In this document: piece by piece, positions 1 through 6,446 of the stretch | How the letters are laid out: each line of letters starts with the position of its first letter | Numbering within the stretch: the first letter of the stretch is position 1 | Origin: Bdellovibrio sp. CG10_big_fil_rev_8_21_14_0_10_47_8 | GTDB taxonomy: Bacteria; Bdellovibrionota; Bdellovibrionia; Bdellovibrionales; Bdellovibrionaceae | Direction of reading: 5' to 3' | Assembly: GCA_002773975.1 (NCBI GenBank) | Contig: PEZR01000118.1 | Span: forward strand, 23,870 to 30,637 | Length of the DNA: 6,768 nt | The notes under the pieces: model-generated | Told to the model about the DNA's origin: nothing | The model's input: only the letters and a program-made list of their open reading frames with translations | Database searches by the model: none | Made by a program: the position numbers and the translations under genes

Positions 1-441
1 ATTTTGTTGGATCCAGTGGGGGCTCGCGGAGTCCAGTTCGACCCAGCGCTCACCGCAATCTTTGAGCGGATGAAGACTCGTCGAGATTTAGTGGCGCAGG
101 TGCTGAACTCGACGATTTACAAAAATGACCCTCAATCCCATTTTTTCCAGAATATTTTGGTGTCCGATGCTTTGACGGCGGTCCAGAATGTGGGGGCGGG
201 AGTCATTCGAGCCTTGAGTCAAATTCATGTCGAAAAAAAATGCGCCACCATCGCACACAAGGTTTTGGTGTTGCATGGAGAACACGATCAGCTTTTGCCA
301 GTTGAAGATTCTCGGAAGTTGGCTGAGTTGATTCCTGAGGGAGTCTTTGAGTCGATTCCCAATCAAGGTCATTGTTTGAACGTTGAAAACCCCACTTTGT
401 TTGTTGAAATAATGAGCAAATTTTTTGCCTTTCGCATTTAG
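1..441 (+). CDS. Alpha/beta-hydrolase fold protein, C-terminal part (5'-truncated by window)
   Basis: The reading frame is open from base 1 to a TAG at 439-441, giving 146 visible residues, and the gene starts upstream of the window. The last third has the usual end of an alpha/beta hydrolase. A beta strand leads to GEHDQLLP, whose Asp (visible residue 96) is in the position of the catalytic acid. About 28 residues later, NQGHCLNVENP carries the catalytic His (visible residue 124), followed by a final helix. The helical region before this (about residues 10-80) would be the cap or lid. The nucleophile Ser lies outside the window, so substrate and exact family (esterase, epoxide hydrolase, C-C hydrolase and so on) cannot be told. 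It is on the same strand as the oxidase genes but 115 bp from them, with no obvious functional link. Confidence 0.85.
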   Translation: MLLDPVGARGVQFDPALTAIFERMKTRRDLVAQVLNSTIYKNDPQSHFFQNILVSDALTAVQNVGAGVIRALSQIHVEKKCATIAHKVLVLHGEHDQLLPVEDSRKLAELIPEGVFESIPNQGHCLNVENPTLFVEIMSKFFAFRI

Positions 442-449
442 TCAACACT

Positions 450-470
450 GGACAAGGGGAAACCCTGTTC
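450..470 (+). terminator. Possible weak hairpin after the hydrolase gene
   Basis: Bases 450-458 can pair with 463-470 around a GAAA tetraloop (459-462), with one bulged A at 454 and one G-T pair, giving an 8-bp stem. It starts 8 bases after the hydrolase stop codon. There is no immediate run of T after the stem; a T-rich stretch appears only around 481-489. It is therefore a weak terminator candidate, or simply a hairpin in the spacer. Confidence 0.25.
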
Positions 471-480
471 TTGCCCATCG

Positions 481-509
481 TTATCTTTTCAATTAGCATC
501 TCTTATATT
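481..509 (+). promoter_or_regulatory. Weak candidate promoter for the oxidase operon
   Basis: The spacer between the hydrolase and the cytochrome gene turns AT-rich from about 481. TATATT at 504-509 resembles a sigma-70 -10 box, and TTATCT at 481-486 lies 17 bases upstream as a poor -35 box. A promoter somewhere in 442-556 is expected because the next seven genes have no other spacer, but these exact boxes are uncertain. I see no clear operator in this spacer. Confidence 0.25.
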
Positions 510-556
510 CGTTAAATTTCAGTAGGCATTCAATCTAAGAGCACATCCGAGGGAAT

Positions 557-1135
557 ATGTCTGACAGTCAAAATCAATCAGGACATGGCAATAAAAAAGA
601 AAATAGCAAATCAGACCACCATAATGAGGCTGGAATGTGGGCTTTTCTGTTTTCCATGGCCTTTGTCTTTGCCTTTTTTATCTATATTGTAGCTATTCAC
701 CCTGGAATCGATTTGAAAGAAAACATTCATGCCCCTGTTGTGGAAACCCAAAGCGCGGCTGACGAAGACGTTGATGTCTCCAAAGTGGCGGAACCCTGGG
801 TTGCCAACGACGATATGGTTAAGCACGGGAAAAAGCTTTTCGCTCAAAACTGCGCAATGTGCCATGGTGCTGAGGGAAAGGGTGATGGCCCTGCCGGACA
901 GGCTTTGAATCCTCCACCTCGTAATTTGGTTGAAGGTCCTTGGAAAAAGGGCGGTGGTTTTGTTGGTTGGTACACAGTTGTGACCGAAGGTTTGCCGGGG
1001 ACTTCGATGGCGGCCTATGGGCATTTGAAATCGGTGGACCGTTGGGCCTTGGTTCAATTCATTGACTCGATCACGAATGCTAAAGTGAAAGAAGATCCTA
1101 AAAAAGTAGCGGAGTTTGCGAAAAGCGCAAAATAG
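557..1135 (+). CDS. Membrane-anchored mono-heme cytochrome c
   Basis: The product is 192 residues long. An N-terminal tail rich in Ser, Asn, Lys and His (1-26) precedes one transmembrane helix (about 27-47). A linker with an acidic stretch (about 48-85) leads to a class I cytochrome c domain (about 86-172). Heme is attached at CAMCH (99-103), with His103 as one axial ligand. Met151 in GLPGTSMAAY is the likely second ligand. The C-terminal tail is Lys-rich. The likely topology is cytoplasmic N-terminus and periplasmic heme domain, with the helix acting as an uncleaved anchor. ATG 557 follows GAGGG at 549-553. As first gene of the oxidase run, ending one base before the SCO start, it is plausibly the electron donor to the caa3 oxidase or a link from the quinol-oxidising complex. 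That role is inference. Its presence beside SCO could also reflect copper or heme delivery, which is less likely. Confidence 0.9.
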   Translation: MSDSQNQSGHGNKKENSKSDHHNEAGMWAFLFSMAFVFAFFIYIVAIHPGIDLKENIHAPVVETQSAADEDVDVSKVAEPWVANDDMVKHGKKLFAQNCAMCHGAEGKGDGPAGQALNPPPRNLVEGPWKKGGGFVGWYTVVTEGLPGTSMAAYGHLKSVDRWALVQFIDSITNAKVKEDPKKVAEFAKSAK

Positions 1136-1136
1136 T

Positions 1137-1997
1137 ATGATGACTTCTTGTTCAGTTCGTTCATTGCTAGTTCCTGCCTTGTCCCTGTTGGTGGCAGTTG
1201 GAATGGGTTCTGGCGTGCGAGCAGAGCAGAAGCCTTCGTCAATGGCTGCCAGTGAGATGCCCGCGGAGTTTAAGAACATCGGAATCACCGAGAACCTTGG
1301 TTCCCAGTTAGATCTTTCATTGATGTTTAAAAATGAAAAGGGAGAGTCGGTTCCTCTTTCTAGTTTTTACGACGGCACTCATCCGGTTGTGATCAGTTTG
1401 GTTTATTATTCTTGTCCTGGCCTTTGTAACTTTCATCTCAATGGGGTTATTGATGCCCTGAAGACAGTTGATTGGTCAGCCGGGGACAAGTTTCAATATT
1501 TGGCGATCAGTTTTGACCCCAAAGAAGGCCCCGAATTAGCAGTGAAGAAAAAAGAATCTTACATGAAGGTCTATGCGCGACCGGGAACCGAAGATGGTTG
1601 GCACTTTTTGACCTCAGATGCGGACACGATCAAGAAATTGACCGAACAAGTGGGGTTTCGGTACGCATGGAACAAGGAAGCGGAAGAGTGGGCTCATGCC
1701 TCCGCCGCAGTGGTAACCACGCCTCAGGGAAAAATTTCTCGTTATTTGCATGGGATTACTTTTGACCAACGAACTTTCAAATTGGCTTTGAGCGAAGCGA
1801 CCAATGGCCAAATCGGATCTTTCGTCGATAAGATGGTTTGGTATTGTTTTAAATATGATCCTCATCAAAGTAAATACACGCTCTATGCCTTTCGCATTAT
1901 GCAGGTGGGTGGAGCGCTGATTATTTTGATTCTGGCGGCATTTATGACGCCAGTATGGATCCGTGCTCGAAGAGAGCACATGGCTTTAAAGAAGTGA
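1137..1997 (+). CDS. SCO1/SenC family copper chaperone for cytochrome oxidase assembly
   Basis: The product is 286 residues from ATG 1137. Residues 1-29 form a signal peptide, with likely cleavage after VRA; there is no lipobox. The thioredoxin-like SCO domain covers about 45-222. It has the copper-binding CPGLC motif at 93-97 and the expected downstream His at 187 (WAHASAAVV). An ISFDPKEGP segment (124-132) is also typical of the family. Unlike mitochondrial Sco1, the protein ends with a membrane helix (about 254-276) followed by positive charges (RARRE), so the domain should hang in the periplasm from a C-terminal anchor. SCO proteins deliver copper to, or reduce the cysteines of, the CuA site, which fits its place directly before coxB. 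The ATG lies one base after the cytochrome stop codon with no good ribosome binding site, suggesting translational coupling. A second ATG follows immediately at 1140. An upstream in-frame TTG at 1116 would lie inside the cytochrome gene and is less likely. Confidence 0.93.
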   Translation: MMTSCSVRSLLVPALSLLVAVGMGSGVRAEQKPSSMAASEMPAEFKNIGITENLGSQLDLSLMFKNEKGESVPLSSFYDGTHPVVISLVYYSCPGLCNFHLNGVIDALKTVDWSAGDKFQYLAISFDPKEGPELAVKKKESYMKVYARPGTEDGWHFLTSDADTIKKLTEQVGFRYAWNKEAEEWAHASAAVVTTPQGKISRYLHGITFDQRTFKLALSEATNGQIGSFVDKMVWYCFKYDPHQSKYTLYAFRIMQVGGALIILILAAFMTPVWIRARREHMALKK

Positions 1998-2005
1998 TGT
2001 CAGCG

Positions 2006-2010
2006 AGGAG
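2006..2010 (+). promoter_or_regulatory. Ribosome binding site of coxB
   Basis: AGGAG ends 9 bases before ATG 2020, in the 22-bp gap after SCO. It supports that ATG as the coxB start. Confidence 0.75.
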
Positions 2011-2019
2011 AATTACTCA

Positions 2020-2988
2020 ATGAAGTGGATGTTGTTTTTACTGGAACGAGCCATGGCAGAAGGCGGAGCCTTCATGCCACCGCAAGGGACAAAAATTGCA
2101 GAAGAGTATGATAATCTTTATGCTTTTCTTCTTTGGGCCAGCTTGATTGGAAGTATGATCCTGATCGGCGGGATGATCTTTTTTGTAGTTAAATACAAAA
2201 GAAAAACAGATCACGATAAAACGCCATATATCAGTCACAACACATTTCTTGAGTTCATTTGGTCTTTTATTCCCTTGGTTATATTCTTGGGTGTTTTTGT
2301 CTGGGGTTGGCATCTTTATCATGAAATGCGAACAATGCCGGAAAATGCGCTTGAAGTGAATGTTTTCGGTCGCCAATGGTCTTGGGAGTTTGCGTATAAG
2401 AGCGGGAAGACCTCTGGTAAAGAATTTTATGTTCCTGTGAATACGCCCGTGAAGTTAATTATGACATCCAAAGATGTGCTGCATTCTTTTTATATTCCTT
2501 CTATGCGGATTAAACAGGATGTGGTTCCGGGGATGTACACAACGCTTTCTTTTAATGCGGAAAAGCTTGGGGATTATCAGATATTTTGTGCGGAATATTG
2601 CGGGACCACCCATTCGGGGATGTTGGGGCAGATGCACGTCGTTTCACAGGCTGATTTCGAAAAATGGCTTCAGGAAAACGAAGAGGGCATGACTCTGGCT
2701 GAAAAAGGTCAGAAATATTTTACCGATAAAGGTTGTGTAGCCTGTCACTCAGTCGATGGCACTCCTAAGGTCGGCCCTTCCTGGAAGGGAGTTTTTGGTC
2801 TTAAAGAACATGAGATGGATGATGGTCAAAAGGTCAGCGTGGATGAGAATTATGTCCGCGAATCGATCCTGAACCCCAATGCCAAGGTGGTGAAGGGGTA
2901 TCCAAAAGGGGTGATGCCAACCTTTCAAGGACAATTATCTGAAGATCAACTGAATGCGCTGATCGAATTTATCAAAAGTCTGAAGTAG
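2020..2988 (+). CDS. coxB: Cytochrome c oxidase subunit II with fused cytochrome c domain (caa3 type)
   Basis: Subunit II, 322 residues; it accepts electrons at the periplasmic face and passes them to heme a of subunit I. After a short N-terminal segment come two transmembrane helices (about 34-58 and 78-99). The cupredoxin domain follows (about 110-210), with the aromatic electron-entry motif WSWEFAY (120-126). The CuA ligands are complete: His155, Cys190, Glu192 (backbone), Cys194, His198 and Met201, in CAEYCGTTHSGM. A class I cytochrome c domain is fused at about 225-322. CVACH (239-243) binds heme c, and Met299 in GVMPTF is the likely sixth ligand. This extra domain makes the enzyme caa3 type and explains a length greater than plain subunit II. 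The first 14 residues (ending RAMAEGG) look unlike a standard signal peptide, so whether they are cleaved is unclear. The stop codon overlaps the coxA ribosome binding site. Confidence 0.97.
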   Translation: MKWMLFLLERAMAEGGAFMPPQGTKIAEEYDNLYAFLLWASLIGSMILIGGMIFFVVKYKRKTDHDKTPYISHNTFLEFIWSFIPLVIFLGVFVWGWHLYHEMRTMPENALEVNVFGRQWSWEFAYKSGKTSGKEFYVPVNTPVKLIMTSKDVLHSFYIPSMRIKQDVVPGMYTTLSFNAEKLGDYQIFCAEYCGTTHSGMLGQMHVVSQADFEKWLQENEEGMTLAEKGQKYFTDKGCVACHSVDGTPKVGPSWKGVFGLKEHEMDDGQKVSVDENYVRESILNPNAKVVKGYPKGVMPTFQGQLSEDQLNALIEFIKSLK

Positions 2989-2991
2989 GAG
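2987..2991 (+). promoter_or_regulatory. Ribosome binding site of coxA overlapping the coxB stop
   Basis: AGGAG includes the last two bases of the coxB TAG (2986-2988) and sits 7 bases before ATG 2999. It fixes the coxA start and implies coupled translation of subunits II and I. Confidence 0.8.
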
Positions 2992-2998
2992 ACTCGCA

Positions 2999-4588
2999 AT
3001 GGGACATTCTGCATCTGGAAAAAACTATATCAATGAATCGGCAGGAATTAAATCCTGGCTGACGTCGCTGGATCATAAACGAATCGGTTTGATGTACATG
3101 ATTTCGGTTCTCACCTTTTTCCTGGTGGGTGGAATTATGGCGTTGCTTCTTCGTTTGGAGCTTTTCACGGCAGGACCGACGATTTTTCAATCGGGTGACA
3201 CCTACAATCAGGTCATGACTTATCATGGAGCCATCATGGTCTTCATGGTTATCATTCCTGGAATTCCGGCTATTCTTGGAAACTTCTTTTTGCCTTTGCA
3301 CATTGGTGCCAAAGACGTCGCTTTTCCGCGGCTAAATCTCATGAGTTGGTATGTTTTCATGTTGGGCGCCGCGCTGGCGATCAGTACTTTTTTCACCACT
3401 AAAATTGATACGGGTTGGACTTTTTATACACCTTACTCGATCAAAACTGGAACAGCCGTTGTTAGCATGGTTTTAGCGGCCTTTATTATGGGAATGTCCT
3501 CTATTTTGACGGGATTGAATTTCATCGTAACGACTCACCGTTTGCGAGCTCCTGGGATGACGATGTTTCGGATTCCTCTTTTTGTGTGGGCAATCTACTC
3601 GACGGCAATTTTGCAGGTCCTAGCGACACCAGTTCTTGGGATCACTTTGTTGCTGTTGGCAGCAGAGAGACTTTTTGGTGTTGGAATTTTCAATCCTGAA
3701 CTGGGCGGGGACCCAGTGCTCTTTCAGCACTTTTTCTGGTTCTACTCCCACCCAGCTGTTTACATCATGATTTTGCCGGCAATGGGAATTGTGTCAGAGC
3801 TGATTACGACTTTTTCTCGGAAAACAATTTTTGGTTACACCGCAATTGCCTATTCTTCTTTGGGTATCGCAGCAGTTTCATTCTTTGTATGGGGACATCA
3901 CATGTTTGTCTCCGGACAGTCAGAGATCGCCGGCGTCGTTTTTTCATTTTTGACCATGCTGGTAGGGGTTCCAACAGCGATCAAAATGTTTAACTGGTTG
4001 GCAACTCTTTATAAGGGTTCAATTCAATTTCAATCTCCGATGCTTTATGCCCTGGGCTTTATGTTTCTATTTGCGATTGGTGGAGTCACCGGAATTATTT
4101 TGGCGACGATTGGGCTCAATGTTCACTTCCATGATACCTACTTTGTGGTCGCGCACTTTCACTATGTAATGGTGGGCGGAACCTTGATGGCTTTGATGGG
4201 TGGTTTTTATTATTGGCTGCCAAAAATGTTTGGTCGTATGTACAGCGAAGCCGGAGCCCGCCTTTCTTTTGTATTCATATTTATTGGCTTCAACGTCACG
4301 TTTTTCCCTCAATTTATTTTGGGTGCGATGGGAATGCCTCGCCGGTACTTTGATTACCTCCCGGCCTATCAGTCGCTCAATCAGATTTCGACAGTGGGCT
4401 CTTGGCTGATCGCCACGGGATTTTTGATCTCTTTGTGGGTTATTATTCAGTCCATTACTAAGGGTGAGAAAGCGCCAGCAAATCCATGGGGTTCAAAAAC
4501 TTTGGAATGGACTGTTGCTTCTCCTCCTCCACACAACAACTTTGACATCGAACCAGTCGTCACAGCGGGGCCGTATGAGTACAGGTAG
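2999..4588 (+). CDS. coxA: Cytochrome c oxidase subunit I, A2-type heme-copper oxidase
   Basis: Catalytic subunit, 529 residues, with about 12 transmembrane helices as usual; it reduces O2 to water at the heme a3-CuB site and pumps protons. Visible ligands are His76 and His388 (low-spin heme a), His386 (heme a3), and His251, His300 and His301 (CuB). Tyr255 is in position for the His-Tyr crosslink. The K-channel residues Thr326 and Lys329 are present in VPTAIK. D-channel residues Asn95, Asp106 and Asn113 are present in the NFFLPLHIGAKD...PRLN region. Helix VI reads YSHPAVY (249-255): the glutamate of A1 enzymes (GHPEV) is replaced, and Tyr249-Ser250 give the A2 signature. The helix IX-X region with HFHDTYFVVAHFHYVM is standard. 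The start codon has a strong ribosome binding site. The 3' end overlaps coxC by 14 bases. Whether the hemes are A or O type cannot be read from this sequence. Confidence 0.98.
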   Translation: MGHSASGKNYINESAGIKSWLTSLDHKRIGLMYMISVLTFFLVGGIMALLLRLELFTAGPTIFQSGDTYNQVMTYHGAIMVFMVIIPGIPAILGNFFLPLHIGAKDVAFPRLNLMSWYVFMLGAALAISTFFTTKIDTGWTFYTPYSIKTGTAVVSMVLAAFIMGMSSILTGLNFIVTTHRLRAPGMTMFRIPLFVWAIYSTAILQVLATPVLGITLLLLAAERLFGVGIFNPELGGDPVLFQHFFWFYSHPAVYIMILPAMGIVSELITTFSRKTIFGYTAIAYSSLGIAAVSFFVWGHHMFVSGQSEIAGVVFSFLTMLVGVPTAIKMFNWLATLYKGSIQFQSPMLYALGFMFLFAIGGVTGIILATIGLNVHFHDTYFVVAHFHYVMVGGTLMALMGGFYYWLPKMFGRMYSEAGARLSFVFIFIGFNVTFFPQFILGAMGMPRRYFDYLPAYQSLNQISTVGSWLIATGFLISLWVIIQSITKGEKAPANPWGSKTLEWTVASPPPHNNFDIEPVVTAGPYEYR

Positions 4589-5237
4589 TCATTCTTCAGC
4601 AACGGATCACAAACATCATTTTGCTCATCACTTTAAGGATGCAACTCATGAATTCCTGAGCTCCAAGGAAGGCATTTGGCTTTTCATGGTGACAGAGATT
4701 TTGATGTTCGGCGGCCTTTTCGTCGGCTACTTTCTGATGCATGCGCTGTATCCAGCTACTTTTGCAGAGGGAGCCAGTCATCTTGATTGGAAAATGGGCT
4801 CCATCAATACGGTCGTTCTGATCGTTAGCTCTTGGACGATGGCCCTCAGCATTCACTTCATCCAGGTGGGTAAAAATAAGAAGGCCACTCTGACCTTGAT
4901 CACCACCTTGATTTGTGGGGCGACCTTCATGTGTATCAAGTACATGGAGTACTCGCACAAGTTTCATGATGGTCTGTTGCCCGGTAAGTTTTTTCACAAC
5001 CCTGAAGCTGTGGCACAAAACCTCGGACTTTATTTTGGCTTCTATTTCATAATGACAGGACTGCATGGAACACACGTTTTGGTTGGAATGGGCCTAATCA
5101 CTTGGGTCTTGATTCGCAATTTGAGAGGTGATTTTAATCCTCATTACTTTACGCCGGTGGAAGGCGTGGGGATCTTTTGGCATATCGTTGATTTGATTTG
5201 GATTTTTCTTTTCCCATTACTCTATCTGATTGGATAG
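4575..5237 (+). CDS. coxC: Cytochrome c oxidase subunit III
   Basis: Subunit III, 220 residues, with five predicted membrane helices (about 33-57, 77-97, 104-122, 150-178 and 197-219). This is the shorter bacterial form that lacks the first two helices of the seven-helix mitochondrial type. Family marks are KEGIWLFMVTEILMFGG (31-47), with Glu41 in the conserved membrane-glutamate position, the GLHGTHVLVG segment (162-171), and the closing FWHIVDLIWIFLFPLLY (201-217). Subunit III stabilises subunit I and supports sustained proton uptake. ATG 4575 lies inside coxA, so the genes overlap by 14 bases in different frames. AGCGGGG at 4564-4570 is a modest ribosome binding site. The frame is open further upstream, but starts there would run deep into coxA. 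The first 25 residues hold seven His residues, which is unusual for the family. Confidence 0.96.
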   Translation: MSTGSHSSATDHKHHFAHHFKDATHEFLSSKEGIWLFMVTEILMFGGLFVGYFLMHALYPATFAEGASHLDWKMGSINTVVLIVSSWTMALSIHFIQVGKNKKATLTLITTLICGATFMCIKYMEYSHKFHDGLLPGKFFHNPEAVAQNLGLYFGFYFIMTGLHGTHVLVGMGLITWVLIRNLRGDFNPHYFTPVEGVGIFWHIVDLIWIFLFPLLYLIG

Positions 5238-5241
5238 GAGG
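5236..5241 (+). promoter_or_regulatory. Strong ribosome binding site of coxD overlapping the coxC stop
   Basis: AGGAGG, a full consensus site, includes the last two bases of the coxC TAG (5235-5237) and lies 5 bases before GTG 5247. It supports GTG as the true coxD start. Confidence 0.85.
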
Positions 5242-5246
5242 ATTTC

Positions 5247-5558
5247 GTGGCAAATAGACAGGGCGAGCATCACATTATTCCATTTTCTCTTTTGACCAAG
5301 GTTTGCGGAGCTTTGTTGGTGCTCACGGCACTAACGGTCTTTGCGGCACGAATGCATCTGGGAGTTTTTGAGGGCCCCGTTGCATTCACAATCGCCGCAG
5401 TGAAGGCCAGTTTGGTCATGGCCATTTTCATGGGTTTAAAATACGACGAAAAATCCAATCGAATGATTTTCGCAACCGGTTTTATCTTTCTGGCCCTTTT
5501 GTTCTTTTTCTGTGCTCTCGACATTTGGACTCGCGTGGGCCAGACGTCGACGCTGTAG
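5247..5558 (+). CDS. coxD: Cytochrome c oxidase subunit IV (prokaryotic, caa3-type small subunit)
   Basis: A small hydrophobic protein of 103 residues with three predicted membrane helices (about 15-34, 43-64 and 73-93). Between helices 2 and 3 it carries the stretch AAVKASLVMAIFMGLKYD (50-67), typical of the bacterial subunit IV family found beside caa3-type subunits I-III. Its role is structural or assembly-related; no cofactor ligands are expected or seen. It starts at GTG 5247, nine bases after coxC, behind a consensus ribosome binding site. The first residues (MANRQGEHH) are hydrophilic, as expected for a cytoplasmic N-terminus. Confidence 0.9.
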   Translation: MANRQGEHHIIPFSLLTKVCGALLVLTALTVFAARMHLGVFEGPVAFTIAAVKASLVMAIFMGLKYDEKSNRMIFATGFIFLALLFFFCALDIWTRVGQTSTL

Positions 5559-5567
5559 CTGGCGTTC

Positions 5568-6446
5568 ATGTTTCGGATTTACGCCGATCTTACAAAATTT
5601 GGAATTGTGATCTTTGTTGTTCTGGCTGGTCTTGCAGGATATGCGACCAGCTATGAAGTCGAGAAGGTTTTTGATTGGCATCATTTTTTATCATTGCTAG
5701 GTGGCCTTTTTTTTCTGAGCTCCGGAAGCCTGTCATTGAATCAAATTCAAGAGTTGAAAATTGATCGCAAGATGCCTCGAACGGCAAAACGTCCCGTTGC
5801 TTCGGGAAAAATTCAGCCGGCGGCTGCGGCAATTTTGTCGATCACCTTTCTTTTCATTGGTTCGAATCTTCTTTTTAAAACCGCCGAGATGGCGGGTCTT
5901 TTAGGTTGGCTGACGGTGATTCTTTATAACGGAGTTTATACTTATTGGTGGAAACCAAAGTGGATCTTTGCAGCTATTCCTGGCGCCATCCCCGGAGCCT
6001 TGCCGGTATCTATTGGTTATGTCGCGAATGGGGCTTCGTTTTTCAATTTGGACTCGATCTATCTTTTTTCGATTTTGTTTCTTTGGCAGATGCCTCACTT
6101 TTGGGCCTTGGCAATTCGCTTTAAGGACGACTATGCAAAAGGAGGGGTGCCTACTCTGCCAGCGGCCTTGGGTATTCATAAAACATTGTTTCATATGGGT
6201 TTGTGGACTTTTCTTTATGTTTTTGTGGCGGTGGCTTCGCCGTGGTTCATCCATGTGAGCTGGGTCTATATATTGGGAGTTTTTCCAGTGACCTTCAAAA
6301 TTTTGCAGGAGTTTTGGCGCTTTTATCGTTCCGATGGTCGTGAACGATGGCTTGCTTTTTTTATGTGGGTGAATGTCAGCGTGTTGATATTTCTGTACAT
6401 TCCAGTTCTGGATAAATGGAGTTTTCTGTTTCTCCCTCGGGTCTAG
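5568..6446 (+). CDS. cyoE/ctaB: Protoheme IX farnesyltransferase (heme O synthase), UbiA family
   Basis: An integral membrane prenyltransferase of 292 residues and about nine helices; it adds a farnesyl group from farnesyl diphosphate to heme b, giving heme O for the oxidase or for later conversion to heme A. The N-terminus ADLTKFG resembles the family's LTKP start. The first diphosphate/Mg2+ motif is N58-x3-E62-x3-D66 and runs into DRKMPRTAKRP (66-76), the heme O synthase form of the UbiA motif. YTYWWKPK (124-131) and the Gly/Pro-rich PGAIPGALPVSIGY (138-151) follow. The second loop, WQMPHFWALAIRFKDDY (173-189) then GGVPTLPAALG (192-202), is diagnostic for CyoE. Some normally conserved positions differ: Phe replaces Pro after LTK, and Thr stands where Met is common in the P-M-L-P stretch. 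It starts nine bases after coxD with only a weak ribosome binding site, so coupling is likely. Gene symbols vary between organisms. Confidence 0.93.
   Translation: MFRIYADLTKFGIVIFVVLAGLAGYATSYEVEKVFDWHHFLSLLGGLFFLSSGSLSLNQIQELKIDRKMPRTAKRPVASGKIQPAAAAILSITFLFIGSNLLFKTAEMAGLLGWLTVILYNGVYTYWWKPKWIFAAIPGAIPGALPVSIGYVANGASFFNLDSIYLFSILFLWQMPHFWALAIRFKDDYAKGGVPTLPAALGIHKTLFHMGLWTFLYVFVAVASPWFIHVSWVYILGVFPVTFKILQEFWRFYRSDGRERWLAFFMWVNVSVLIFLYIPVLDKWSFLFLPRV

Noticed and set aside
1116..1136. Longer SCO start at TTG 1116
   Set aside because: It would overlap the cytochrome gene, lacks a properly spaced ribosome binding site, and puts extra residues before a normal signal peptide that starts at ATG 1137.
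611..1288. Long reverse-strand open frame across the cytochrome and SCO genes
   Set aside because: It lies opposite two well-supported genes, crosses their boundary, and its translation shows no recognisable domain.
3743..3763. Missing helix VI glutamate read as an inactive CoxA
   Set aside because: Its loss together with the Tyr-Ser pair is the known A2 pattern, and all metal ligands are intact.
3833..3862. Apparent loss of a K-channel lysine in CoxA at GYTAIAYSSL
   Set aside because: The K-channel lysine lies in the next helix, in VPTAIK (Lys329), and is present; the Thr seen here is not at that position.
4464..4574. Upstream extension of coxC into coxA
   Set aside because: Those codons only shadow coxA; the family match begins after ATG 4575, which has a nearby GC-rich ribosome binding site.
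5742..5768. CyoE as a different UbiA-family prenyltransferase because the first motif has Glu instead of Asp
   Set aside because: Some heme O synthases have Glu at this position, and the MPRT...RP and WQMPHFWALAI...DDY segments plus operon context fit heme O synthase.
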